Below, one piece after another: positions 9,800 through 17,780 of a stretch of DNA of 64,000 bases. The position numbers and the translations under genes were made by a program. The notes below the pieces were generated by a model. It saw only the letters and a program-made list of their open reading frames with translations, was not told the DNA's origin and did not search any database. Source of the stretch: Rhizobium sp. ICMP 5592. Its GTDB lineage: Bacteria > Pseudomonadota > Alphaproteobacteria > Rhizobiales > Rhizobiaceae. How positions within the stretch are numbered: position 1 is the first letter of the stretch; every line of letters begins with the position of its first letter. Location: positions 558,001 through 622,000 of the forward strand of contig NZ_QSNT01000002.1 of assembly GCF_009498525.1 (NCBI RefSeq). Reading direction: 5' to 3'.

Positions 9800-9852
9800 C
9801 GCCCCTCATATCCGACCATCCTGCGTTTGCAACAATGGGGATATGAGGGGCG
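9800..9852 (-). promoter_or_regulatory. 14-bp perfect inverted repeat directly upstream of ade
   Basis: Arms CGCCCCTCATATCC (9800-9813) and GGATATGAGGGGCG (9839-9852) flank a 25-nt loop, ending 21 nt before the ade start. There is no T-run, so it is not an ordinary terminator. It may be an operator, an RNA switch or a stability hairpin between the aminotransferase and ade. Confidence 0.55.
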
Positions 9853-9874
9853 TCGATTTCTTGAAGACTAAGCC

Positions 9875-11203
9875 TCAGATATTATTCTGCAAGATCTCCC
9901 GAAGCTTGCCGAAGAGTTCGTCGATGTGGTGCTTTTCGATGATGAGTGGCGGGGAGAGGGCGATGATGTCGCCGGTGGTGCGGATCAGCAGGCCCTTTTC
10001 ATAGGCTTTGAGGAAAGCGGTGAAGGCGCGCTTGGTGGGTTCGCCGGCGATCGGGGCGAGTTCGATGGCGCCGATCAGGCCGGTGTTGCGGATATCGATA
10101 ACGTTGGGGCAATCCTTCAGCGAGTGCAGCGCATCGGCCCAATAGTCCGAGAGCTCGGCGGCGCGGGTCAGCAGGCCCTCTTCCTTGTAGGTGTCGAGCG
10201 TGGCAAGTGCGGCGGCGGCGGCGATCGGGTTGCCGGAATAGGTGTAGCCATGGAAGAACTCGATCATATGTTCGGGTCCCTGCATGAAGGCGTCGTGGAT
10301 TTCCGAGGTGACGAAGACCGCGCCCATTGGGATGACGCCGTTGGTCAGGCCTTTGGCCGTGGTGATGATGTCGGGAGTGACGTCGTAATATTGGGCGGCG
10401 AAGGGCGTGCCGAGACGGCCGAAACCGGTGATGACTTCGTCGAAGATCAGCAGGATGCCATGCTTGGTGCAGATTTCGCGCAGCTTCTGCAGGTAGCCCT
10501 TCGGCGGGATCAGCACGCCGGTGGAGCCGGCGACCGGTTCGACGATGACGGCGGCGATGGTGGAGGCGTCATGCAGCGTGACGATGCGCTCGAGTTCGGA
10601 AGCGATGTCGCCGCCATGCTCGGGCTCGCCGCGGGTGAAGGCATTCTTGCCGGGAACATGCGTGTGCGGCATGTGATCGACGCCGGTCAGCAGTGTGCCG
10701 AACATCTTGCGGTTGGTGACGATGCCGCCGACGGAGATGCCGCCGAAATTGACGCCGTGATAGCCGCGCTCGCGGCCTATCAAGCGGGAGCGGGAGCCGT
10801 TGCCCTTCACGCGATGATAGGCAAGCGCCACTTTCAGCGCGGTCTCGACGGATTCGGAGCCGGAATTGGTATAGAGAACATGGTTCATGCCTTCGGGCGC
10901 GATATCCACCAGCCGGTTGGCCAATTCGAAGGCCTTGGGATGGCCGAGCTGGAAAGCCGGCGCATAATCGAGTTCACCCGCCTGCCGGCTGATGGCCTCG
11001 GTGATCTTCGGGCGGCAATGTCCGGCGTTCACACACCAGAGACCCGCGGTTCCATCAAGCACCTGCCGTCCGTCATGGGTGGTGTAGTACATGTCCTTGG
11101 CACCGACGAAGAGGCGCGGCTCCTTCTTGAACTGGCGATTGGCCGTAAACGGCATCCAGAAGGCGCTGAGATCGTTGGGGGCGGCGTTCAGACGGTCGGA
11201 CAT
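9875..11203 (-). CDS. Class III PLP-dependent aminotransferase, omega-amino acid/beta-alanine:pyruvate type
   Basis: Fold-type I transaminase, 442 aa, moving an amino group from an omega-amino acid (candidate: beta-alanine) to pyruvate. It shows the subgroup start SAFWMPFTANRQFKKEPRLF, GLWCVNAGHCRP, the PLP-phosphate region NSGSESVETALK, the Asp motif LLIFDEVITGFGR and the Schiff-base Lys in ITTAKGLTNGV. Start at 11203 has GGAG six bases upstream. A RutR-like operator 58 bp upstream and the downstream adenine deaminase suggest nucleobase catabolism, in which beta-alanine is an end product of uracil breakdown. That link is inferred. Confidence 0.85.
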   Translation of the reverse strand: MSDRLNAAPNDLSAFWMPFTANRQFKKEPRLFVGAKDMYYTTHDGRQVLDGTAGLWCVNAGHCRPKITEAISRQAGELDYAPAFQLGHPKAFELANRLVDIAPEGMNHVLYTNSGSESVETALKVALAYHRVKGNGSRSRLIGRERGYHGVNFGGISVGGIVTNRKMFGTLLTGVDHMPHTHVPGKNAFTRGEPEHGGDIASELERIVTLHDASTIAAVIVEPVAGSTGVLIPPKGYLQKLREICTKHGILLIFDEVITGFGRLGTPFAAQYYDVTPDIITTAKGLTNGVIPMGAVFVTSEIHDAFMQGPEHMIEFFHGYTYSGNPIAAAAALATLDTYKEEGLLTRAAELSDYWADALHSLKDCPNVIDIRNTGLIGAIELAPIAGEPTKRAFTAFLKAYEKGLLIRTTGDIIALSPPLIIEKHHIDELFGKLREILQNNI

Positions 11204-11260
11204 GCTGTTCTCCATGGCCTTCGGGGCCATTTCCCGATTGCGGCACAGGCCGCGTGATTA

Positions 11261-11276
11261 TTGACTGTCTGGTCAA
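11261..11276 (-). promoter_or_regulatory. RutR-like TetR operator upstream of the aminotransferase gene
   Basis: The 16-mer TTGACTGTCTGGTCAA matches the RutR consensus TTGACCA-NN-TGGTCAA at 12 of 14 fixed positions. It lies 58 bp upstream of the start codon, where it could cover the promoter. RutR represses pyrimidine-use genes and is released by uracil or thymine. Other TetR-type regulators bind similar sites. Confidence 0.5.
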
Positions 11277-11498
11277 ATTATCAGTCGGCCCCTTGGCGTC
11301 AAGATGAAGCCGGGGGGCGGGCCTTGTGCGAATGAGGCGCGCGACGCTGTGATTTCGTTTTTCGTCCAGTTCTGTCTCGTCTCGTCTTGTTTGCTCAGGC
11401 CAAATCAGATCAGATCGTATCCAGTACGGAGAGAAGCGACTAGCGAATGCGATGGGGCCGTGACGTGGGTCGCTTGTACACAGATGGGGCTTAACACG

Positions 11499-11528
11499 AA
11501 AAAGCTGGCAAATTGAAAATTTGCCAGC
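11499..11528 (-). terminator. Intrinsic terminator downstream of nolR
   Basis: An 11-bp perfect stem (GCTGGCAAATT 11504-11514, AATTTGCCAGC 11518-11528) with a 3-nt loop is followed on the minus strand by five T (A 11499-11503 on plus). It lies about 110 nt beyond the nolR stop and separates nolR from the aminotransferase transcript. Confidence 0.8.
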
Positions 11529-11636
11529 CAAATCAGATATATAATTGTGGTCATGAAAGCAGCTTGATCTCAAGGGTTGGAATGTGTTCTCCCCCTGCGG
11601 ATCATGCTCCGGCAGTCCTAGAGCCAGTTTTGGCTC

Positions 11637-11954
11637 TTAAGCAGCCGTTCTACTTTTTTCCGGTTCACAATAAATGTCTTCCAGCGTTTCCAGGACCCGG
11701 ATGACCGACTCTGAAGTGCTGGAGTAGTAAATAGTTTGAGCATCGCGGCGGGTCTTCACCAGCTTCTGGGCACGAAGCTTCGAAAGGTGCTGGGAAAGCG
11801 CAGATTGGCTGAGCCCCACTTGGTTGGCCAATACGCCGACCGGGACTTCACCCTTGACCAAGCTGCAAAGAATCATCAGGCGCTTGGGGTTCGCCATTGC
11901 AGATAGCAGTGCTGCCGCCACGTTGGAGTGGTCGGCCAAATTTCTTGTTTTCAT
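11637..11954 (-). CDS. nolR: NolR-type ArsR-family winged-helix regulator
   Basis: Small DNA-binding repressor, 105 aa. The wHTH core AAALLSAMANPKRLMILCSLVKGEVPVG, VGLSQSALSQHLSKLRAQ and RRDAQTIYYSS is the pattern I know from NolR of Sinorhizobium and Rhizobium. NolR represses nod genes and acts as a global regulator during symbiosis and growth. The metal-binding cysteines of ArsR proper are absent. It is monocistronic, bounded by its own terminator, and has a NolR-like box upstream consistent with known autoregulation. A general ArsR/SmtB regulator of unrelated function is the alternative, but the recognition helix agrees closely with NolR from memory. Confidence 0.82.
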   Translation of the reverse strand: MKTRNLADHSNVAAALLSAMANPKRLMILCSLVKGEVPVGVLANQVGLSQSALSQHLSKLRAQKLVKTRRDAQTIYYSSTSESVIRVLETLEDIYCEPEKSRTAA

Positions 11955-11990
11955 CTCTTGATCTTCCTAATGCGGAGCGTACATCAGAAA

Positions 11991-12006
11991 TTGCGTAATT
12001 TCTAAA
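11991..12006 (-). promoter_or_regulatory. Candidate NolR box upstream of nolR
   Basis: The sequence TT-N9-CTAAA is the reverse complement of the published NolR consensus (A/T)TTAG-N9-A(T/A). It lies 37-52 bp upstream of the nolR start, where it could mediate autorepression. The rest of 11955-12253 holds an imperfect palindrome ATACCT/AGGTAT (12059-12077) and no convincing gene. Confidence 0.45.
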
Positions 12007-12253
12007 CCGGGGAGCTAACCCGATAGCTAACAATACCAAGTTGGGTGAAAGATTGTATATACCTAAATTTAAGGTATCGAGTATGCTATTTTAGATATGT
12101 GTGTTATACCATCGTCTCCCGCCCATATGGGTAGGTCGAATTCCCGCCTAAACACCCCATTTTCCCGAATTATGTCGATTCCCGCCATATCCAAGTCGTA
12201 AATCCGCCACCACTGGCCCATTTTTCCCTTTGACCCACCCATGATGGCCAAGG

Positions 12254-12817
12254 CTAGGTCGGGCGGCGGGATACTAATTCTCGCACTATGGGGTCCGCCT
12301 CTTTTGCCAGTATTTCATTAGCCGCCGAAAGAATCATCAGGTCGGCACCTGTTAGTGCATAGGCCCTGCCGAAGCCGCCATTCAGGCTGGCGGCAAGCGG
12401 GATCAGGCGGAAGAAGCGGAAGTCCGGAAAATCGATATAGAGCTTCGCCTTGGGGTGGCGGGCGAGAAAGCGTGAGCGGATACGGTCATGCAGCGGATCG
12501 GCGCGATCGACACCTTCCGCATTGCATTGGACGCTGAGGCGTGGATGGGCGAGGGGATCACCCTTGCCAGGCTCGCCGAAAAGGAGCGAGGCGCGCGGAT
12601 CCTTCGACAGCGCCTTGGTATGGGCCGAAAGACCGGACACGAGGATGACCGGCACGCTGTCGATATCGGTGCCGGTCAGCACGCGGCTGACAGAGGGAAA
12701 GCCGGTCTCGGGATCGATGACGGCAAGTGCCGCGTAGCGGGCAGAGCGCAACAGCATACGCGCCTGCTCGCGCGCTTCGTCGTCGGTTTCCCGCAGCACG
12801 GACGGCTTGTCGCTCAT
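12254..12817 (-). CDS. HugZ-like / pyridoxamine 5'-phosphate oxidase-fold protein
   Basis: Split-barrel flavin or heme-binding family protein, 187 aa. The N-terminal half (ARMLLRSARYAALAVIDPETGFPSVSRV, then VPVILVSGLSAHTKALSKDPRASLLFGEPGKGDPLAHPRLSV) is the PPOX/HugZ pattern; the C-terminal segment FRLIPLAASLNGGFGRAYALTGADL matches the bacterial HugZ-like DUF2470-type relatives. Such proteins bind heme or FMN; true HugZ degrades heme. No iron operator is seen here, so a heme role is only possible. It has a good GGGAGA ribosome site and lies just downstream of choV on the same strand (39-bp gap). Confidence 0.7.
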   Translation of the reverse strand: MSDKPSVLRETDDEAREQARMLLRSARYAALAVIDPETGFPSVSRVLTGTDIDSVPVILVSGLSAHTKALSKDPRASLLFGEPGKGDPLAHPRLSVQCNAEGVDRADPLHDRIRSRFLARHPKAKLYIDFPDFRFFRLIPLAASLNGGFGRAYALTGADLMILSAANEILAKEADPIVRELVSRRPT

Positions 12818-12856
12818 CGTTTCTCTCCCGCAGGATAAAAGAGCAGTCCGGGCGGA

Positions 12857-13906
12857 CTACTCCTTTCGCCGATGGCTGGTGAGGCCAGCCACGACATCCT
12901 GGGCGGAAATCGTCCCGATAATCGTGCCGTTGTCAACGACACCGATGTTGCCCGGTTGGCGCGTCAGTGCGTCGAGAATGTCGACGAGAGGCGTCGAGGC
13001 CGTCGTCGTGGCGATGACCGAACCGCTATTGGCGGAGTGGCCGAGGCCTTGCTGCATGACATCGCGCGCTGTCAGCATGCTGATCGGGTTCATATGCTGC
13101 ACGAAGTCGGCGACATACTGATCGGCGGGGTTCCTGACGATTTCCTGTGGCGTGCCACACTGGATGATGTGGCCACTCTCCATGATGGCGATGCGGTTGC
13201 CGATGCGGAAGGCTTCGTCGAGGTCGTGGCTGACGAAGAGGATCGTCCGCTTCAGGCGGCGCTGGAATTCCAGAAGCTCGTCCTGCAGGCGGGTGCGGAT
13301 CAACGGGTCAAGCGCCGAGAACGGCTCGTCCATGAGCAGGATGGGCGCGCCGGTGGCAAAGGCGCGGGCAAGACCGACACGCTGCTGCATGCCGCCGGAG
13401 AGTTCGTTGACGCGGCGGCTGGCCCATTGCGTCAGGTTGACGAGTTCAAGCTGTTCGTCGACACGTTTCTTGCGCTCGGGCTCCGGCACGCCGGCAAGCT
13501 CCAGGCCGAAGCCGACATTGTCGGCAACGGTGCGCCAGGGCAGCAATGCGAATTGCTGGAACACCATGGAGACCGTGTGCATGCGCAGGTCGCGCAGCGT
13601 CTTGGGACTACAGTCATAGGGGTTGACCGGCCCGGTCTTGGTGTTGACGACGACACCGCCGCGCACGACCGGGGCCAGGCCATTGACGGCGCGCAGCAGC
13701 GTCGACTTGCCGGAGCCGGACAGGCCCATGAGGACGAGGATTTCGCCCTCCTCGATCTCGAGCGAAGCGTTGGCGACACCCAGCACCAGGCCTGTTGCCT
13801 TGCCGATCTCGTCGCGGGTCTTTCCTTCGTCGGCAAGCTTGAGGGCAGCCTCGGGACGGTCGCCGAAGATGATGCTGACATTGTTGAAGGCGACAGCGGT
13901 GGTCAT
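12857..13906 (-). CDS. choV: Choline ABC transporter ATP-binding protein ChoV
   Basis: ATPase subunit of the high-affinity choline importer, 349 aa, ProV/OpuAA class. It has the N-terminal KLADEGKTRDEIGKATG segment typical of ProV-like proteins, Walker A GLSGSGKST, Q-loop VFQQFALLPWRTV, signature LSGGMQQRVGLARAFA, Walker B ILLMDEPFSALDP and the H-loop SHDLDEA. One or two C-terminal CBS-like segments follow (LTARDVMQQG... GTISAQDVV). Start ATG at 13906 overlaps the stop of choW by 4 bp (ATGA). A longer open frame continuing upstream is only read-through inside choW. Confidence 0.92.
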   Translation of the reverse strand: MTTAVAFNNVSIIFGDRPEAALKLADEGKTRDEIGKATGLVLGVANASLEIEEGEILVLMGLSGSGKSTLLRAVNGLAPVVRGGVVVNTKTGPVNPYDCSPKTLRDLRMHTVSMVFQQFALLPWRTVADNVGFGLELAGVPEPERKKRVDEQLELVNLTQWASRRVNELSGGMQQRVGLARAFATGAPILLMDEPFSALDPLIRTRLQDELLEFQRRLKRTILFVSHDLDEAFRIGNRIAIMESGHIIQCGTPQEIVRNPADQYVADFVQHMNPISMLTARDVMQQGLGHSANSGSVIATTTASTPLVDILDALTRQPGNIGVVDNGTIIGTISAQDVVAGLTSHRRKE

Positions 13907-14760
13907 GAGCGGTCTCCTTCGCCGGGGGCACGGAACATGCGGTCGAGAATGATTGCGAGAATGACGATGCAGGAGCCGGAATCGAAGCTCTTTGCGACAT
14001 TGACGCTGTTCAGCGCACGCAGCACCGGCACGCCGAGGCCAGGTGCGCCGACGAGGGCGGCGATGGACACCATCGACAGCGACAGCATGATCGTCTGCGT
14101 CAGGCCGGCCATGATCTGCGGCATTGCGAAGGGCACTTCGACCTTGCGCAGCACCTGTTGTGGCGTCGCGCCGAAGGCTTCGGCCGCTTCGACGAGGGAG
14201 GGCGGCGTCGAGATGATGCCGAGGCGGGTCATGCGGATCGATGCGGGAATGGCGAAGACGACGGTGGCGATCAGGCCCGGCACCATGCCGAGGCCGAGCA
14301 GGATCATTGCCGGCACCAGATAGACGAAGGTCGGGATGGTCTGCATCAGATCGAGGATCGGTCGCATGATGGCGTAGAGCCACGGGCGGCGGGCGGCGGC
14401 GATGCCGAGGGGGACGCCGACGAGCATGCAGACGAAAGTCGAGGCCAGCACCAGCGCCAGCGTCTCGGTCGTTTCTTTCCAGTAGCCTTGGTTGATGGTG
14501 ATGAGCAGGCCGATGAAGGTGAGGGCGGTGACCGCAACACTTCGGCGCATCCAGTAGGCGATGGCCGCGATAACGATCACGACGATCAGCGGATGTGGCG
14601 CCTGCAGGAGGAATAGCAGTCCTTTGATCCCATGCGACGCGATGAAGGAAAGGCCGTCGAAGAACCATATGAAATTGGTCGTCAGCCAATCGACGACGGC
14701 TTTGGCCCAGGGGCCGATGGGGATGCGGTAATCGGTTAACCAGTTCACGTCTTTGCCCAC
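13903..14760 (-). CDS. choW: Choline ABC transporter permease ChoW
   Basis: Inner-membrane permease, about 285 aa, ProW/OpuAB class. It begins with a short N-terminal part ending in PIGPWAKAVVDWLTTNF, then several membrane helices, and the coupling loop EAAEAFGATPQQVLRKVEVPFAMPQIMAG. The open frame starts with GTG at 14760; a second GTG at 14748 has a better-placed GGG ribosome site and may be the true start (281 aa). It lies 169 bp downstream of choX across two hairpins, and its end overlaps choV. Confidence 0.9.
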   Translation of the reverse strand: MGKDVNWLTDYRIPIGPWAKAVVDWLTTNFIWFFDGLSFIASHGIKGLLFLLQAPHPLIVVIVIAAIAYWMRRSVAVTALTFIGLLITINQGYWKETTETLALVLASTFVCMLVGVPLGIAAARRPWLYAIMRPILDLMQTIPTFVYLVPAMILLGLGMVPGLIATVVFAIPASIRMTRLGIISTPPSLVEAAEAFGATPQQVLRKVEVPFAMPQIMAGLTQTIMLSLSMVSIAALVGAPGLGVPVLRALNSVNVAKSFDSGSCIVILAIILDRMFRAPGEGDRS

Positions 14761-14822
14761 TCTTGGGGCGGCGAACCCGGACGTCTTGGGTCGTTCCGGA
14801 TGCGGCCGCCGGAGAATAACGG

Positions 14823-14867
14823 CCTATGGCGCCACATGGGGCATGACCCGATGTGCGGCGCTATAGG
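14823..14867. repeat. Long imperfect palindrome in the choX-choW spacer
   Basis: Nested complementary blocks CCTAT/ATAGG, GCGCC/GGCGC, ACAT/ATGT and GGG/CCC form a long hairpin (14823-14867). It resembles intergenic palindromic elements found in rhizobia and probably protects or insulates the upstream choX message. Not a terminator, as no T-run follows. Confidence 0.5.
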
Positions 14868-14894
14868 AGGGAAGCAGTCCGTCCATGGAAGAGA

Positions 14895-14914
14895 AAGGGG
14901 CGGTTGAGCCGCCC
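14895..14914 (-). terminator. Hairpin right after choX, possible partial terminator
   Basis: An AGGGGCGG / CCGCCCCT stem lies about 16 nt beyond the choX stop and is followed on the minus strand by a short pyrimidine stretch (TTTCTCTT). It would allow more binding protein than permease and ATPase to be made, as is common for ABC importers. Confidence 0.5.
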
Positions 14915-14929
14915 CTTGTCCCTTCGATG

Positions 14930-15886
14930 TTACAGGCCGAGCTTGGCCTTGACTGCCGCAAGCCCGTCACCGCCATCCTTGGTGGTGACGCCAGCAAGCC
15001 AGGGGGTGATTGCCGTCGGATTGGCCTTCAGCCATTCCGTTGCAGCCACTTCCGGTTCCTTGCTGTCGTTCAGGATCTTGCCCATGATCTCGTTTTCCAT
15101 CGGCAACGAGAAGACGAGATTTTTGACGAAGGCGCCGACATTCGGGCATTCCTTGAGATAACCAGCCCGCACGTTGGTGTAAACCGTCGCGCCGCCGTAG
15201 TTCGGTCCGAAGACGTCGTCGCCACCGGAGAGATAGGTCATCTTGTAGTTGCTGTTCATCGGATGCGGAGCCCAGCCGAGGAAGATGATCGGCTTGCCTT
15301 CCTTGTCGGCGCGGGACACCTGGGCAAGCATGCCCTGTTCGGAGGATTCGACCACTTCGAAGCCCTTGAGGCCGAAGGTGTTCTTGTCGACCATGTCGAT
15401 GATCAGGCGGTTGCCGTCATTGCCCGGCTCGATGCCGTAGATCTTGCCGTCCAGATCGTCCTTGTGGGCGGCAATGTCCTTGAAATCCTTGATGCCGAGC
15501 GCGGCACCCTTTTCGTTGGTCGCCAAGGTATACTTGGCACCTTCCAGGTTGGCGCCGACGGTTTCGACCGACTTGTCTTCGGCAAACGGCTTGATGTTCT
15601 CGGCCATGGACGGCATCCAATTGCCGAGGAAGACGTCGATGTCCTTGTTTTTCAGCGATTGATAGGTCACCGGCACGGCGAGCACCTTGACGTCGGTGTC
15701 GTAGCCGAGGGCCTTCAGGAGGATCGAGGCCGTCGCCGTGGTGGAGGTGATATCCGTCCAGCCAACATCGGCGAAATGCACGGTGCTACAGCTCGCCGGT
15801 TCGGCGGCGGAAGCTGCGGTTGCGCCCAGCGTGAGCGCGGAAAGGGTTGAAGCGAAGGCAAGTGCGGTAAATGTCATTTTTATCAT
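14930..15886 (-). CDS. choX: Periplasmic choline-binding protein ChoX
   Basis: Substrate-binding protein of the choline importer, 318 aa. A Sec signal peptide (TALAFASTLSALTLGATAASA) precedes the OpuAC-type domain: CSTVHFADVGWTDITSTTATASILLKALGY, YQSLKNKDIDVFLGNWMPSM, IFLGWAPHPMNSNYKMTYL. Conserved tryptophans and tyrosines (GNWMP, GWAPHPM, NYGG) supply the aromatic box that binds the quaternary ammonium. ATG 15886 has GGGA eight bases upstream. It is first in choXWV; the operon is induced by choline in S. meliloti. Here betABCI genes are not adjacent. Confidence 0.93.
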   Translation of the reverse strand: MIKMTFTALAFASTLSALTLGATAASAAEPASCSTVHFADVGWTDITSTTATASILLKALGYDTDVKVLAVPVTYQSLKNKDIDVFLGNWMPSMAENIKPFAEDKSVETVGANLEGAKYTLATNEKGAALGIKDFKDIAAHKDDLDGKIYGIEPGNDGNRLIIDMVDKNTFGLKGFEVVESSEQGMLAQVSRADKEGKPIIFLGWAPHPMNSNYKMTYLSGGDDVFGPNYGGATVYTNVRAGYLKECPNVGAFVKNLVFSLPMENEIMGKILNDSKEPEVAATEWLKANPTAITPWLAGVTTKDGGDGLAAVKAKLGL

Positions 15887-16121
15887 TACGTGACTCCCAG
15901 TCTAACGTTCCCAAGCAACCACCAATAACCGAGATTTACAAGCGACCACTGCGTATTTGCGCCGGTTTGGAGGGGCTGATTGCGACGCCCCGTATTTTTC
16001 CGGACAAGTGTTACCGCGCTGATCCCGTATTGCGTGAATCCGCGGTAAATCCTGTGGTTTTCTCCAATGGCGTCTTTCCTTCGCGTGACGGAGCACTCAT
16101 GAAGCGATCAAGGAGAACGTC

Positions 16122-16703
16122 ATGGCCAAGCTCTATTTCCATTATTCGACGATGAATGCCGGCAAGTCGACCATGCTGTTGCAGGCGGCCTACAATTATC
16201 AGGAGCGCGGCATGCGTACCGCGGCCTTTATCGCTGCGCTGGACGATCGCGCCGGTCGCGGCAAGATCGCGTCACGTATTGGTCTGACGATGGATGCCAT
16301 ACCGTTCGATGCCGCCGACGATCTCTACGCTTTGGTCGATGAAATGCATGCCGAGGAGCCGCTGGCCTGCGTCTTCGTCGATGAGGCGCAATTCCTGTCG
16401 CACGAGCAGGTGTGGCAGCTTGCCCATGTCGTCGATCGCCTCGATCTGCCTGTCATGACCTATGGGCTGCGCACGGATTTCCATGGCAAGTTATTTCCCG
16501 GCTCGCAGGAGCTGCTGACCATCGCCGACGAGTTGCGGGAAGTCCGGACGATCTGCCATTGCGGGCGCAAGGCGACGATGGTGGTGCGCCTCGATTCGGC
16601 CGGCAAGGTGGCGCGCGAAGGCGCGCAGATCGAGATAGGCGGCAGCGACAAGTATGTTTCGCTCTGCCGCCGTCACTGGGAAGAGGCGATGGCGGAGGAA
16701 TAG
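16122..16703 (+). CDS. tdk: Thymidine kinase (type II)
   Basis: Cytosolic dThd salvage enzyme, 193 aa, phosphorylating thymidine to dTMP with ATP. The P-loop is YSTMNAGKST near residue 10. VFVDEAQFL holds the catalytic Glu, VMTYGLRTDFHGKLFPGS is the thymidine-binding lasso side, and the zinc knuckle is ICHCGRK ... SLCRRHW. The length is usual for bacterial type II enzymes. Start ATG follows AGGAGAACGTC. It is divergent from choX across a 235-bp gap that carries an 8-bp inverted repeat TTACCGCG/CGCGGTAA (16011-16048). Confidence 0.94.
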   Translation: MAKLYFHYSTMNAGKSTMLLQAAYNYQERGMRTAAFIAALDDRAGRGKIASRIGLTMDAIPFDAADDLYALVDEMHAEEPLACVFVDEAQFLSHEQVWQLAHVVDRLDLPVMTYGLRTDFHGKLFPGSQELLTIADELREVRTICHCGRKATMVVRLDSAGKVAREGAQIEIGGSDKYVSLCRRHWEEAMAEE

Positions 16704-16797
16704 GACCGTCCGCGTCATTGCGTCATCCGGCAATAGACCGCAAATGTCTCTATGGTCGCGGCGGCGGGATGGATCGCTTCCCGATCGGGGGGGAATA

Positions 16798-17184
16798 ATG
16801 AGATCGCTTTGTCTGCTAGCCATGGCCGCTGCTCTCTTCTCCACTTCGGCCGCTTTTGCCGATGGCGACGCGGTCGCCGGCGCGACGGTCTTCAAGAAAT
16901 GCGCCGTCTGCCACACAGCAACCGCGCATGAGAACCATGTCGGGCCGTCGCTGATGGGCGTGGTCGGTCGTCCCGTCGCCACCGTGCCGGATTACAATTA
17001 CTCGACGGCGATGAAGGCGTTCGGTGCGGACGGTAAGGTCTGGGATGAGGCGCTACTGCGAAAATACCTGCCCAGCCCGCAATTCCTGGTGAAGGGCACG
17101 AAGATGACTTTCCAGGGCTTGAAGAGCGACAAGGATATCGACAACGTCATCGCCTATCTGAAGAATTCGGGCGTGGTGCAGTAA
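16798..17184 (+). CDS. Periplasmic class I cytochrome c
   Basis: Monoheme cytochrome c of the c2/c550 type, 128 aa, an electron carrier. A signal peptide (SLCLLAMAAALFSTSAAFA) is followed by the heme-binding motif CAVCH near residue 37. NHVGPSLMGVVGRP is the usual loop and the axial Met lies in KGTKMTFQGLK. The C-terminal helix is DIDNVIAYLKN. The start at 16798 gives a clean signal peptide after a purine-rich GGGGGGAATA; longer in-frame starts would spoil it. Typical partners are bc1 complex and oxidases. No oxidase genes lie nearby. Confidence 0.9.
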   Translation: MRSLCLLAMAAALFSTSAAFADGDAVAGATVFKKCAVCHTATAHENHVGPSLMGVVGRPVATVPDYNYSTAMKAFGADGKVWDEALLRKYLPSPQFLVKGTKMTFQGLKSDKDIDNVIAYLKNSGVVQ

Positions 17185-17272
17185 AGGCGCGCGCTCTGTT
17201 GTCGCTCTAATCGGGCACGCTGTTTCGGAGCCCGTTGCAGGCGTGTTTCTCAAACTCCGTGGGTAAACAGCA

Positions 17273-17662
17273 ATGCGTTTTGTGAATCCCATTCCGTTTG
17301 TTCGAGACATAAACCGTTCGAAGGAATTCTATAGCAAGCGGCTCGGCCTGAAGATCATAGAGGACTTCGGAAATTTTGTCCTCTTCGAGACCGGGTTTGC
17401 GATCCATGAAGGACTGTCGCTCGAAAAGACGATCTGGCGGCAAAATACTGCTCCTGCCAAGTCCTACGGGCAAAGGAACCTGCTTCTATATTTCGAACAT
17501 GGGGATGTTGATGCGGCTTTCGCAAATATCGCGCCGCATGTCGAATTGATCCACCCCGTCGAAAAGCAGGAATGGGGGCAGCGGGTCTTCCGCTTTTACG
17601 ATCCGGATGGGCACGCGATAGAGATCGGCGAGCCGCTGGGTGAACTATCCAAGGATAATTGA
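17273..17662 (+). CDS. VOC-superfamily (glyoxalase/bleomycin-resistance-like) protein
   Basis: Single vicinal-oxygen-chelate domain, 129 aa. The first module is FVNPIPFVRDINRSKEFYSKRLGLKIIEDFGNFVLFETGF; the second ends with GQRVFRFYDPDGHAIEIGEPLG, where the Glu is the usual metal-ligand position. Function is open: lyase, dioxygenase or antibiotic-binding paralogues share this fold. It stands alone between cytochrome c and a coiled-coil protein. Confidence 0.8.
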   Translation: MRFVNPIPFVRDINRSKEFYSKRLGLKIIEDFGNFVLFETGFAIHEGLSLEKTIWRQNTAPAKSYGQRNLLLYFEHGDVDAAFANIAPHVELIHPVEKQEWGQRVFRFYDPDGHAIEIGEPLGELSKDN

Positions 17663-17780
17663 CCCAACAACAGGTGCGTCGCTCGGCGACGGCTGAAGCC
17701 GACAGGCAGCGCGCTCAGCCATTTTCTTTGCGCCTATAAGCGGTTAATCTCGTCAGTAACGGCAATTGAGAGACGCTTTC

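Noticed and set aside
9779..9874. Possible purine riboswitch before ade
   Set aside because: The stem-loop has one long stem only and lacks the three-way junction and the conserved core.
12069..12251. 60-codon minus-strand ORF between nolR and the HugZ-like gene
   Set aside because: No ribosome site, no recognisable family and a region full of short palindromes; left as intergenic.
12857..14689. 610-codon minus-strand ORF that would fuse to ChoV
   Set aside because: Its N-terminal half is an out-of-frame reading of choW; ChoV proper starts at 13906 with an ATGA overlap.
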